Below are positions 11,745-23,248 of a stretch of 64,000 nt of DNA, piece after piece. A model generated the notes under the pieces. It searched no databases. It was not told where the DNA came from and saw nothing but the letters and a program-made list of their open reading frames with translations. The DNA lies in contig BCIK01000005.1 of assembly GCA_039545295.1 (NCBI GenBank), forward strand, positions 1,196,797-1,260,796, in the 5' to 3' direction. Position numbers and translations under genes: made by a program. Within the stretch, counting starts at the first letter, position 1. Each line of letters begins with the position of its first letter. This DNA comes from Udeniomyces pyricola (lineage: Eukaryota > Basidiomycota > Tremellomycetes > Cystofilobasidiales > Mrakiaceae).

Positions 11745-12353
11745 GAGAGAGACGGGCAACGAAGAGTTGGAACTGGAAGTTGGAAAGTTGAGCGTTTGCT
11801 TGGGGAGAATGACTATATCCCGATGCAGCCATGTACCCATGGCGGGTTTAGACTACGAATGGGCGGGAGGGACGACGATGATGACGGTTGTAATCTCACA
11901 CACGTATATAGGTGGATCGAATAGATGGTTGTATCATATAATGTCGGGTATGGCAATAGCATGTTGTAGTTTGGAAGAATGAGCGAGAACATGCACGAGG
12001 CAGCGTAAGTATGTGTGTTGTGATACAAGTGCTGTATTGGGAGTTGATGCCATTGCTTTGATAAGCTTGTATAGAGACTGTCGAAGCATCAAGTATATGT
12101 ATATGAAGCATAGCAATATGCCCGTCGAGGCATCGCAGGCCAGTCCAACGTCATGATTGGGCGGGCTGTACAGGGCTGTGTACACTCATGACCATGTACG
12201 CTAAGGCCGAGCTGAGCACGAGATGCGCGTGAGGACGCGCCTGGAAATGAGTTTGTGTCAAACTCATCATCTCCATTTTTCAGTAGCTGATCGTCCAACG
12301 TCCAGACGTCCACCCCTGACACTGACCTTGAGGAGAGGCATGAGCACAGCGTG
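11745..12353. other. intergenic between tandem + genes
   Basis: No gene seen. It is AT-richer than its neighbours, with several TATA/ATAC stretches (about 11905-11945 and 12090-12120) and short open frames that lack codon structure. It holds the 3' UTR of the upstream gene and the promoter of the protease gene. Confidence 0.7.
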
Positions 12354-14248
12354 ATGGTTATCCTATCTCTGTTCTCCATCGGTTGGGTCGTCTTTCATCT
12401 TCTTCGATTCAGTCTCCACGCATCCAGTACCGTTCGAGGTCGACTCCGCAGGCTGCTATCGCCGTCGGCCTTTGCTCGACTTTCATTCTCACCCGACGAC
12501 AACGACGACGATAGCGACCATAGTCATCATCAACGACGGATTACTTGGCACACTACCCTTACCGGCGTCAAGGTATCCACCGACCGTTGGAATGAGGTCG
12601 CGCTGGACTTGACCCGCTCCGTCGGCAAGAAGGGGGCAAGGCGACTGACTGTGTTCTACGATTTGGGACGGTCGTTTGGAGCGCTGATAATGGTGATGGT
12701 CGTGCTGGGCTTCGGCTGGCAGGCGATCAAGGTGACCCAAGACCTGTGGAACTTGAGTTCGGGCCGTCGAGATCTGGAGCGGAATGATGTAGGACGTCGA
12801 AGTCAAGGTATCGATATCTACCCACTCGTGAGTCTTGAGTTCTCCCCCCCACCATCATGGACCATCCTCCCGTACCTCAACATTTATATCTGACATCAGC
12901 CAAATCCGCTTCATTCATGTCAGATACCAGGCATCACTCTTCCATTTTCCCACGCGCTCTACCTCGCCTTTGCTTTCCTCATCTCTCAGCTCATTCACGA
13001 GCCTGCCCACGCTTTGGCCGCTGCTTTGTACGCATCGTCATCATCCTATTCTTCCTGAATTCACGCCATCGCTTTCAAGCTGTAGACACGGAGGTTGAAT
13101 GGAAGAGATGTTGTTCTGTTTGCTTGTTTTGCTTCGTCCCGTTCCTCGTCAGATCAAACCTCTCCCCTTTGCTTGTGTCAGTGCATCTGTCACCTCTGCT
13201 TCCTGCGGCTTCCGTCACGTTGCCGTCTTCGGAGCTACTCGCGCTGCCTGCACTTCAACGAGCATCCATCGCTGCTGTACGTTCGCTCATCGATGATTTG
13301 TCTACCTCTCAAAGATGGCTTCCGCTTGGACTGTTCTCAAAGAGACCTCTTATCATTGACCGGGGATGTTCTGGATTGTTTGTTCAGGCTGGCTGCTGGC
13401 ACAATGCGTTGGCTGCCGGAGGCTTCTGGCTCGTCGACGCTACCTTGACTCGCTCCGAGACGTTCGTTGGGAAAAAAGGGAGGGGAGTTCTCTCAGTTGT
13501 CCAAGTCAGTCAGATGGACAGTTCATCCTTCGCGCCCAGCTGGACCCTTGTCGCTTTAGATGACTGACCTGATAGCGATACCTGTCACTCCTCCCTACAC
13601 CGGCGGGGCGAATCAGACATCCCCTCTTGCGTCATCAATCCCCAGAGGTTCCATCATCACCCATCTTGACAATCTCTCCCTTGCTGGTAGCTCTATAGCG
13701 TCTGATGATCGATGGGTGACTTACCTCGGCTCGCCCCATCGATCAAACGTCACAGGATGGTGCATCGGTACCGCTTGGTTCCTAGGTATGTATTCCTTCA
13801 TCCGTCTCAAGGTCAAGGACATGACAACACAAAGTCTGTACTGACTGTATAGCTCTTCACTTCAACCCCTGGCAGATCAACCGACTGAGTGTTGCCTATC
13901 TTCCTTCCCGACACTCAACTCGACGAACCTCTGCTTTCGCGAGACTCCACTGAGTAACGGCCGTTGTCTCGCGCCTTATCCAATCCTCACCACCCATCCT
14001 GCATCATCGGAAACCTCAGTGCCCTCTGGCTGCCCTTGCGGCGTCGATGAGATCTGCGTTCGTCCAGATGAGAGAGAAGAAATTACTCGCCTTTTGATCT
14101 CGACGCCGGACGGTGGGCTCGATTCGGTAGTATTCCAAGGCCCTCGTCAGACCATTCTCGACCAAGGTAAGAGACCCGCAGCAAAACATGTTTAAACTTT
14201 TTCTTCTTCTTCTTCTTTCTATTACATCGACTTATGGGCCATGCATCC

Positions 14249-14285
<37 letters not shown>

Positions 14286-14769
14286 CCCCCCCCCCCCCCC
14301 CCCCCCCACCCGTCTGTTTTCCATTCAATTCTAACGCGTTGCCAACCTTGCTTTGTCTACCTTTGTTCATTCCCCCTCGACAGTCGAGACGTCAACATTT
14401 TTCCCTCCATTAACCTCACCCATCGGTCTACTCATCTACCGCACGCTGAAGTTGGGGCTCGTTTACTTGATGACGATCTCCTTTACGCTCACGTGCCTCA
14501 ACCTGTTGCCGTTACCCATGCTGGATGGTCAGCTCTTGTTGGACAGCTTTGTTGAACTCTGGTTGAGGCAGTCTGATCATCAGAGGGCCAGAGAGCGCGA
14601 CGATGAGGAAGTTAGAGGCATGGAGATGATGGAGGATGATGGCTCCAGAGAGAGACGACCGAGCGATAGAGCCCGGATCTTGCGAACCGTCAATTGGATC
14701 GTCGGTGGGTTAGTTGCTTGGGTGTTGGGTGGATCATTAGTCACGAGCATGGCGCGATGGAAACCATGA
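12354..14769 (+). CDS. site-2 protease (S2P/MBTPS2 family), intramembrane zinc metalloprotease
   Basis: Cuts membrane-anchored transcription factors of the SREBP type inside the membrane, in Golgi/ER membranes. Seven exons join in phase (12354-12827, 12924-13027, 13153-13276, 13388-13508, 13576-13785, 13876-14166, 14384-14769) to about 569 residues. The N terminus (MVILSLFSIGWVVFHLL) resembles the S2P start. IPGITLPF precedes the zinc motif HEPAH (about 183-187), and the 32-residue spacing to PAASV equals that of human HEIGH to PGAFV. AGCWHN is the conserved S2P CAGxWHN box. A PDZ-like lumenal segment follows (GSIITHLDN) with a Cys-rich stretch (CPCGVDEIC). The third zinc ligand lies in LLPLPMLDGQLLLDSF. 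HEPAH in place of the usual HEIGH/HELGH is unusual. The start is the ATG at 12354, and the stop is 15 bp from the stop of the opposite-strand neighbour. Confidence 0.93.
14251..14307 (+). repeat. (CT)16 followed by C25 homopolymer inside an intron
   Basis: It lies in the last intron of the site-2 protease gene (14167-14383) on the sense strand and extends its pyrimidine tract. The C25 run at 14283-14307 is the longest homopolymer in the window and is likely to be length-variable. Confidence 0.95.
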
Positions 14770-14784
14770 CAATGACATGACCAT

Positions 14785-16248
14785 CTAATCGGAATCGTAG
14801 ACAGCCACCCGCTGCTCCTCTTCCTCTTCCTCCTGATGACGATCTTCTCTCGAATATTGGGAAACGTCCACCTCGAATGCACCGTCATCCTCAGCGAGCG
14901 ATTGATCCGAAGCAAAGAGAGTCTTGTCCGATTGGAAGAGTTGGCGTCCCGACTGAGTGCGTGAAAGATTGATAGGAAAACAAGCGTCACGCACGATTAG
15001 CTTCTTTGAATCCAGACGCGGCGGTCCAACAAACCCATACGTCGATTGTGCCATGGAACCTCGAACACTGACCAGTTTGGATTTGTACTTTTTAGCCTCT
15101 TCACGCTCCTTTGGTGGCAGACCCTTAAGTCTCTCCTCCTCTTCCTTCTCCCTGGCCCGCCTTCGCTCCAGCAGGAACTTCTTCCGCCAGGCCAAGAAAC
15201 TCTCTGGGGTAACGGCCGTTCCTTTGAGACGCAGCGCCGCAGCCTACAGATTTCCGGCACGCAAGACGAAGGGGAATTATGAAAAAAAAAAAAAAAAAAA
15301 AAACCCGAAAACGAAAACGAGACCGAGGATAAGATGAGATCACCGCTCGGGAAGCGTAAGGCAAGCCGACAACAGTTGGACGACTTGAGTTGCAAGGCCA
15401 AAGCAGTACTCACTTCCTCAGCTAACCTCTCAATCTCATCCGCCTCTTTACGTTTCCTCTCGACCCTATTGACGACGAGATCCGAGAGTGTCTCACGTAA
15501 GGTCGACACAAGCGTGAAGACCATAGCCATTCCCTTGGACTCCTCCCCAAGCACCCTGAGACCTTCCAAGAGCTCCTCCCTCTCGCTCTCGCTCAGCTCT
15601 CCCACTTCAGGCTCAAGGGTGATATCTGGAAGTACATCCGGGTAGTCTGGAGGGTAGCGGACCTCGAACCGAAGCGAGACTGTAATCAAAGCAGCGAGAC
15701 AAGGGAGGACGAGTCAGCTGGAAGGGAAGGGGTCCTATGAACTACAATCGAGAAAGACGTGGTAGTCAAGAATCAAGCATAAGTTTACGAACGGGGTTCT
15801 GACGAGAGAGGGGTTTCAGGTTCCACAGTCAACGCAAGATGGGTCGGCGAGATCTCTGAGGAAGGGGCGACAGCAAGATGCAGAAGCGGTCGCGAGGGTT
15901 CGGCCAGATCATCGAGTCGCGTCAGTATGCGCGTGAGGAAGACGGGGAAGCGCGGTGATTGACGCAGACAGCGCATTGATACGGATCAGACCCATGGGAG
16001 CGTGATACGGGCGCTTGACATGGGACCGTTGTGAGAGATGGCCAAGGAGGCGAGACGTTGGGTCGCATATAGCTGGATACTCACTCTCGAGCTCGTCGGG
16101 ATAGATGGATTCCAGAACCTCGAGCTCCTCCTGGAGAACCTGTTCGTAATCTGGCGTTGGTGGTTGGAGAGAGAGGTAAGGAGTGAGCTGGGGACTGATG
16201 ATGATGACGGAGGATTGTATGAGCAGAGGAATGCTGCTGACCAGACAT
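14785..16248 (-). CDS. GIR2: RWD-domain protein Gir2/RWDD1 (DRG-family GTPase partner)
   Basis: Gir2 binds Gcn1 and the translational GTPase Rbg2 and is linked to stress translation. Five exons close in phase: 16242-16248, 16085-16150, 15793-15855, 15414-15679, 14785-15243 (about 286 residues). The 7-nt first exon (ATG TCT G) joins to give MSDYEQVLQEELEVLESIYP, exactly the expected RWD start. Next come SPTHLALTVEP and RFEVRYPPDYPD (YPxxYPD is the RWD hallmark), an acidic helix, a highly charged helix (RRRAREKEEEERLKG) and an acidic tail. Without the small first and third exons the RWD domain would be incomplete. The last intron has a T22 tract on the sense strand (A22 at 15282-15303). The neighbour on the other strand ends at 14769, so the 3' UTRs must overlap. 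Confidence 0.9.
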
Positions 16249-16543
16249 GGGTGGGATGGTTGTGATGTGTGGTTGATGGTTCGGATGGATGGATATCGAG
16301 CTTGAGGGTAGGACAGGTTCAAGCTAGTCACTACTCTAGTCAGGGGGTTGCCGGTTGATCCAGTTAAGGTGTTAACCCAGTTGAGTTATCTGAATTGGAG
16401 GTGAGTTAGTTACCTTTTCGTTCTTTTCCCTTTGAACTCAGTTCCTCGTCGACGCATCACCGCCGGATCATCATCATCACCTGATCACAGATCCATCGAT
16501 CCATCATCATCCCCCATCCCCCATCCCCCATCTGCCATCTGCC
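16249..16543. promoter_or_regulatory. divergent promoter, GIR2 (-) and 16544 gene (+)
   Basis: A 295-bp interval between two outward-facing start codons, so it must carry both promoters. It includes an AG/TC-rich part and GTTAACC-like and GTTAGTTACC motifs near 16366-16410. The right end is a 7-bp tandem array running into the ATG. Confidence 0.6.
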
Positions 16544-16545
16544 AT
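16511..16545 (+). repeat. five tandem 7-bp units ending in the start codon
   Basis: Three copies of CCCCCAT followed by two of CTGCCAT. The final AT of the last unit forms the first two bases of the ATG at 16544-16546. Confidence 0.9.
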
Positions 16546-17390
16546 GTGGCCCTTTTCTGATTCCTCACCGGCCCCACTGCCACCAACCCCTACTCAAACC
16601 CCCTTCAACAGCACCCCCGCCTCCAACCTACCATCTTCTGCCATCGGGTCTTCTCAGCCCATTTCCAACCCCCCAACCGCTCCAGGTCCGTCTTTCGTCC
16701 GGCTCGTTCTCCAACGTTTGCCCATCGCCCTTGGCATGCTGTCTCGCTCACGCCTAGTACCTCCCCTTACGCATCGCTGCTTGGTCAAGTCTAGCTGTCA
16801 CCTCACCCAGTAATCCCCTCGTCGAAGCCTCGCCCATCCTCAAATACTTCCAGTTCAAGGATGCTTTGCCGCGCCCGCAAGAAACCGGTGGCCTCGCTAA
16901 TGCAGACATCGCCAAGCAGGTCGCCAGCTATGTACGTGTCGACGCGAACTTGTTATTATTCTTCACCGTTATCTTTCCCCTTTCCCAGCGTGCGATCCGC
17001 ATGGGCTTAGTGAGATATGAAGCAACTTACTGATCTCGTCACCCGGATTTGTGCCGATCCATCTTCATTGTATCATTCCATCTTCAGGACTACAACAACC
17101 TGTTGACCCTCGCTAGTTGTCTCGCCTTTGCGACCGTTGGCCCGAGATACCTCAAGCTCAGCAAGAAGGGCGGTACCGCCTTTGCGCTTGGCACATGGGT
17201 TGTGGGAACCTGGATCTTGGTCAACAACCTCACTTCGAAATGGCGCACAGAGGAGGAACTTGCTCGCAAGGCTATCTTTCACGAACAGGCAGCCGCTGCG
17301 GCGGCAGGTCAAAACCCCCATTTTGAGGGCGGCTTTGGAGGTCAGGAGGCACTTCGCGACAAGTATGCCACGACGCGAGGCGATCACTGA
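16544..17390 (+). CDS. small predicted membrane protein, function unknown
   Basis: Family not recognised. Three exons close in phase (16544-16685, 16795-16931, 17088-17390) to about 193 residues. The acceptor at 16794 (TCTAG) is chosen because it alone joins in frame to the conserved-looking SNPLVEASPILKYFQF. The N terminus is Pro/Ser/Thr-rich. Two hydrophobic helices follow, LLTLASCLAFATVGPRYL and GGTAFALGTWVVGTWILV, separated by a short basic loop (KLSKKGG), then a charged Ala-rich tail (RTEEELARKAIFHEQ). The helical-hairpin layout resembles small mitochondrial inner-membrane assembly factors, but this is inference only. It shares a divergent promoter with GIR2. Confidence 0.72.
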
Positions 17391-17505
17391 TCCATGAATA
17401 GTCGAGCGGTACGGACAGTTGATAGTACATAGGAAGAGCCAAGGAGAAGACAATAAGGAAACTAAAGGGAGAAGATGAACCATATCTCTAACGGAGCTAA
17501 TCCTT

Positions 17506-20500
17506 CTAGATCGCGTCCTCACCGACAAAGATCTCGTCCTGTAGGTTAGAACGGTCATGTAAAAGAAAAACGTATAAGCATCTCGAACTCTGACCGTGTA
17601 CATGGCAACGGATAAAACTCACCACTCCGGCCCATCGAGAGCCTCCGTTGCCTGCTTTCGAACGCTCGGCCCAGTACTCGATTTGACCGGCCGAGGTCCT
17701 CTTGGGCTCCCACAGTTGCTCCCCAGTGTCCTTGTCAACTGTTCGGGTGAACCAGCCTGGAGACCAAAAAAAAATAAAAAAAATAAAAAATAAAAAAAAT
17801 AAGATGAGTCGATATGCACGGCTACTTTAGTAAATGAAGTAGAGCGAGGATGGACGTACGAGGCACATAAGGTGGCAGTTCTCCCAGCTCTCGCTTCTTG
17901 CGAGTTGCTCGCTGAAATTCCTCTTGAGCAGCCTTGAGAGCATTGGCTTTGTCGTATTGAGCATTTTCGAACGCCCTCTGATCAGGTCGCAATCGGCAAT
18001 CCGTCGGCGGCTTGACGAAAGGAAGCACACGCGTCCCATCAGCTTGCTGCCAAATCAAACCGTGAAACTTTGGATCAAAACGTACCAGGAACTTCTCGAG
18101 GCCTTGAGGGATGTCGTTGAGTGTGATGGCAAAAGGGGTGAGGTTGAATGGAGCCGCTGGCTTGGGTGCGTTCTTCCAGAGAAGCTAAAATAAGATGGTG
18201 GGATATCGGTAAGCCGAACGCGAGGTACTTTGTGGAGGCATGTTACGTATGTGAGATATGGGCAACAAGTCTTACCAGGTATTCTTTCGCGCTCGCAGGT
18301 GCGGGTGCGTCTGGCTGGAGGTCTCCATGTCCAGCACCAGCCTTGCGAGCGACAAGCTGCGAGTTCCATCGACCGGCGAGCTCCCAGACAGTCTTGCCAG
18401 CAGCGTTGTTGACCACTCCCCTGCGAAAGAGAGTAGTTGGACAGGCAGTCTTTATCAGTCACTTTGGACGGCAATGGCAGGAATCCATATCCGTAACGAT
18501 AAACCCTCACTTGACTTCGCATGAGTTTGACGCCTTCCAGCCTCTTGGCTTTAGATGAAAATAGTCGGTCGCTGGCGTTAGAACTGTCGCGAAACTGTGA
18601 GAGCATGTACATTCTTGTCCGTCCTATATACAGCAGCACTCACCTTGAAGGTCAGGACAACTTTCTCGCCCGTTCGATGATTAGTGACTTCGAGATCACC
18701 GTAGTGGTCAATGATAGGCGAACCCATGATGAAATTGGAGCTGCTCGTAAAGTGACAAAACAAATCAGTGTCGTGAGTGGAGTGCTTTTGGACATGTTGG
18801 CATTCAGAGATCAGAGTGAAGACCGAACGCACACCGAGGTAGTGACCTTCTTGAACGAGTAATGCTCGAGTACCGTTGGGTTCTCCTTAATCGAGTTGGG
18901 ATCGGGCGGATAGTTCGACGGATTTGCTACCCAGGCGGCAGGGATTTTGAGGTCGACGTGTGCAACACCAGTGGGCCGGATTTCAAACGATTTGCCGAGG
19001 AACTTGTTCTTGGCGTCCTGGATAGACATGAGGCAGCAGGAACCGGATGATGAGCGATTTGAAGCGTCGCTGTGAGCCAAATTGACTCGATACCAAGCAC
19101 TCACAACTTCTCCGTAATACTGCCAGCTCGGACTATCAGACCAACAGGCCGAAATCGGCGGGTGATGTGACACTTGTTGGCTTTGTAGGGTTGTCGAGAG
19201 GCGCAGGAAAGAAAAAAAATCAGTACGACGATACCGTCATAGGATGCTTTGCTATTCAAAGCGGAATGACCGATTGAACCTATCAGGTGACACAAACAAG
19301 TATGAAAGACTTACGAGTAGTACCGGAAGAGCTTGTCGACGCGAGCGTACTCGAACGTCTCGCCGAGCATAGGATTGAATGGCTGAGACGAGATTCGAGC
19401 GGATGGCCGATTAGCAATCGAAGCTGAGTGCCAACGTGAGCTACCATCACACTTTACGATCTCAATCTAAGATGACTAACTTTGGCAATTCGTCCCGCGG
19501 TCGAAGAGTAGTTAGACATGGCAAAGGCAGCAACATAGGCAATCCTCTTGACGGCGTCCGGTTCAGCAGCAGCCGAGTCCAGGATCTCAGTGTACTCAGT
19601 GTCTTCGGCCATCCGCTCGAGCATCGACGTAGGTTCATTGAAAAAGACTGCAATTAACGTATAGTACCAAAGATTGAGCGCGGAAAGACAACAGCAATGA
19701 TCATCAGCATCTAGTCGTCGGGAGCTAGAAGGAGATCAAGATGACAGACCTGGGAAACTGATCTTGGTCAAGTCCTTGCCAATCGATGACTTGAGAATCG
19801 CCCACAAACTGACAGCGGGACGCTCGTCGCTGGGAAAGGGAACAAACAGTGGCACTATAAGCGACTTGGATCTTCAAACTCGTGAGATGACGGTTGAGCA
19901 AGACACACCTGTTGATGGGCAGCTTGGTTCGCAAGTGGCGATAAGGTTCGTACTCGCTGGATTCGAGCTGAATGCCATTAGGGAGGCGGAGTTTTTCCTC
20001 GAACTCTTTGTCAGACATGCTGGCCCGCCTCTCTGGTTCGGCCATGGAGTGAGAAATTTGGAGTGGGAGCGTGCCTGACTCGATGGCGTCAAAGAACTCG
20101 TCTTCATCTTCATCGTCGTCTTCATCGGCGATAAGGGCGGTCGAGGGACCGCTTGTGAAGGCGGGTGGGTCAGGGAGAGCGATGACAACACCATCAGCGG
20201 TGGGTTCAGGGCGGGACGTCCAGGTAGATATCGCGATGGGTGGCGCAGGGGCTTGGGCGTCGGCGAGGGATTGAGCGGTACCAGTGATCGGGAAGCTGTC
20301 CTTCTCCTCCACAGCAGCAGTCGCTACGTCGGCTCCTGGAGTGAGCAGGCGAGCAGCCTGTCGGAAGCAAGAGCAACAAATCAGGATCTAAAGACTAAAA
20401 CGCTCTGTAAGCAGTCAACAACAACATTCATAACTCACCTTGAGCTCCTTGCGATGCTTGAGGTTGACCCTGGAAGCTTCCTGAAGGTCGCGTTCAAGGT

Positions 20501-22913
20501 CTTGCTGTTGTATGGCTACGTCTTGCATTGCACGCCTGACAAGTGAGGACGACAAGAGATCAAATTCGTCAGCACACGCAGTTTCACGGCATGACAGGCC
20601 TGAGCCGTTTGAGGAGTTCACTCACTCCCAGAGCAGCTTGCCTTCAACCTCATGCTGATAACGTTTGATGAGCCACTTTTCCCGGTCGGCTGACATATGA
20701 CGGTACTCGTCCTGAATATCCTTGAGCGACTTGAGTGACTGATAGAGCGCTGGATCCGCTTTGGATGATTCGAGGAGCTGCTCGAGGACGAGTTGAGCCG
20801 AATTGGCGAGAAGGTGGTATCGGCTCTCATGAGGAAGCCCAGCGAGATGCGAGGTCTTTCTTAGTCCAGTCGATTCATCTTCGTCGTCATCAAGAGCTTC
20901 ATCGTCAACCGACATGTCGATGGAAGGTGGCCGACGGAAGTTGGGAGCGGAGCTCGGTGCAATCGAAAGCCGGGACCCGGCTTGATGATCGCTGAAGCTC
21001 GCCGCCCTGGGAGTGGGAGAGCGATTGATTTGCGAAGAATTACGAGCGAGCGAAGTAGACGATGTCGAGGCGTCAAGGGCTCCACCAGTACGAGAAAACT
21101 CGATGTGAAGCTTAAGGGACTACGAAACAGACCAGAACAAAACGAAACGGATGAGGTTCGACCCTTTTGCTAGCGTTCACTTTCTGTGGGTAAAATTGGG
21201 AACGTGCCTGAGTCCATTTAGCAGTTTCTTGAGCTGATCCGGAACGAAGCCAGAACTTGGGGATATTGGATCCGCCAGGTGCGTGGAGTTCAAAGGCCGA
21301 GGACGAGGTGGACCGAACGGAGTAGGCAGAAAGCTTGACAGAACCCCTGCAAGCCTTGTTCTCTTCCTCCTGGCTTCGAAAGTCTGAATGATGACATGCA
21401 GAATTCGTAATGTATCAGTCGAGAGACATGGGCAAGCTTAGGTTCCGAATGGGCCGAGGAAAGACGGAGATACTCACAAGAGAGTACACCGTTCTCCAGA
21501 ACAAACCACTAAAGGAATAAGGAAAACCGACTACATCAACGCCTATTTCTCGTATTATATACAGCTTCAAGATGTATAGCTCACCCTGGACTTGTATCCG
21601 TGGCGAATGTTGACGTATTTGGAAAGGTACCCTCGTTGAGTGAGCGGTTTGCCATCAACGCTGTTTTCAAGCATGGACTTTTGGTTGTTGGCGGCTGATC
21701 CAAGGTATGTTGATCAGCATGTGACCTTAGTGGAAGGAATCTTACGGATACAAGAATCCTTGGATAGCGTATGATGCCACGCAATTTTGAGCAGACGCTT
21801 GCTCACCTTGCTTGAGGAGGTTGCTCACGTCATCGCTCGCTCCGATTCCTCGCTCGCCATCGAAGACCCGCTTGCCCTTTTTGTCGCGAACAAAGACGTC
21901 CGCTCCCCTCTCGAGAGCTAGTAACTTGACTAGAGTCAGATCGCGCCGTCTAAGAGACCGTTGAAAGGAAGGAGAGATGTATCCAAATCGTCAGAAGGGT
22001 GAGGGGGGGGGAGTTGTTCAGCGAGCTTGGCAAGCGGCGGATACCGATAGAGGCTTACCGAACAGCTTCATGGAGCAGGACAGTTCCAGAGGATTGATCA
22101 AGGGCGTTGAGATCGAGAACGATTGATCTGGGTGAGCGAAGGATGCGAAGGATCTCCTGCACGGGCGTCTTATCGCTCGACTGCTCGTTAGCAAGAGGGG
22201 CGTTAGATGGAGAGGAGATGTAGCTGGCGAGGGTGCCAAGAAAGTGGGACTGAAAGAGGTTCCTCGATCCTGAAGTTATCGAGACATGTCAGCATTTACG
22301 ATAGAGGGATCGTATGACACCAATTGTAGAGGCTTAGCCGGACGGATAGTCCTGGAGCGGGAGACGTACGAAGGACGATATCGACAATCTCTTCCGAGCT
22401 AGCGACGTCGAGACAAGTCTGGCCTTGGGAGTCGAGGCTTGTGTCATCGATGGTTGGTTGAGAGAGAAGAAGCTCGACTGAAACGGAAGATGACGTGAGA
22501 CGAGTGGTAAGCTGTACTGGGGGGCAGATGAGGTCCCTCAAGAATCCCAGGACGCGATGGCTATGATGAGTGTTGGTTCACGCACCGACGTCAGCTCGAC
22601 CTTCGGCGGCAGCGAGATGGAGCGGCGAGGTTTTGGAACTCTCCGGATAGGGCGCATTCGGGTCAACGGAGGGGTCGGCGAGGATGGTCTTGATAGTATC
22701 GTACGAGGCACATTTGAGGGCCCGGTTGAGCAACGTTGCACCACGGTCATTCTCGGGTGAAGGCGTTTGGAGAGCATGAAGGAAGGGTTCAAGCTTGGAT
22801 GGGTTTCCAGAGCGAAGGGCATCCAGCATGCGGAACTGGTAGACAGCCGTTGCTTCTGGGACGTGAGGTGGTATGCGAAGATCGGCCTGCGAGGCTGATG
22901 ATGGGTTGGCCAT
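17506..22913 (-). CDS. OSH1: oxysterol-binding protein, Osh1/Osh2 type (ANK-PH-FFAT-ORD)
   Basis: Lipid-transfer protein that exchanges sterol and phosphoinositide between the ER and Golgi, plasma membrane or vacuole contact sites. Order on the minus strand: N-terminal ankyrin repeats (22913 down to about 21830; [22 protein letters not shown]); PH domain (about 21650-21200; [17 protein letters not shown] + [10 protein letters not shown]); a Ser-rich linker; a helical region (about 20915-20620); an acidic tract running into the FFAT motif EFFDAIE (20079-20099), which binds VAP/Scs2; then the lipid-binding ORD from [20 protein letters not shown] (about 19800) through [12 protein letters not shown], the family signature [10 protein letters not shown] (about 19150) and [11 protein letters not shown] to a charged C terminus ending [13 protein letters not shown] at 17506-17508. 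About 15 or more exons. The start MANPSSASQ at 22913 is the first ATG of the ankyrin frame. Confidence 0.94.
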
Positions 22914-23248
22914 GGTCTTTGGGGACCGATGAGGTTGTATCGTCGATGGAAGGTGGGGGAGGGGAGGGGGGGACCTGAGCGGAGGGGCGTGCCTGTGACC
23001 TGTCTGTGTATGCGCGTGTATATGTATAAATGCAGCGTTGTCTACGGCATTGATGATATGGTGATCATGGGATGGCGCATGGACGCGTGACGGGAAAGCC
23101 TAGAACACGCGCACAGCCTGGCGACTCCAAGTCGGCACAGCCTGGTGAGCCAGAAGAACTTGCGTTCCTCTCCTTGAACGCCCTGCATGAAGCATGGCCT
23201 ATTGAGTAACTGACCTCCTTCCCCTCGACGCACCTCCTTTCCTTCATC
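22914..23248. promoter_or_regulatory. divergent promoter, OSH1-like (-) and UTP18 (+)
   Basis: 335 bp between outward-facing starts. The OSH1-proximal side is G-rich on + (C-rich in transcript sense), and TATGTATAAAT at about 23021-23031 is a TATA-like element. No gene seen. Confidence 0.6.

Noticed and set aside
13028..13093. Short intron 13028-13085 or 13028-13093 in S2P
   Set aside because: The first reaches an in-frame stop and the second leads into an unrelated frame; only the acceptor at 13151-13152 restores the family spacing.
12857..13567. 236-codon open frame in the S2P region as an independent gene
   Set aside because: Two stretches inside it are introns by donor/acceptor and phase, and the rest is S2P exon sequence.
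16686..16810. Acceptor at 16810 (CACCCAG) for the small membrane protein gene
   Set aside because: It gives the wrong phase for NPLVEASPILK; the acceptor at 16794 fits.
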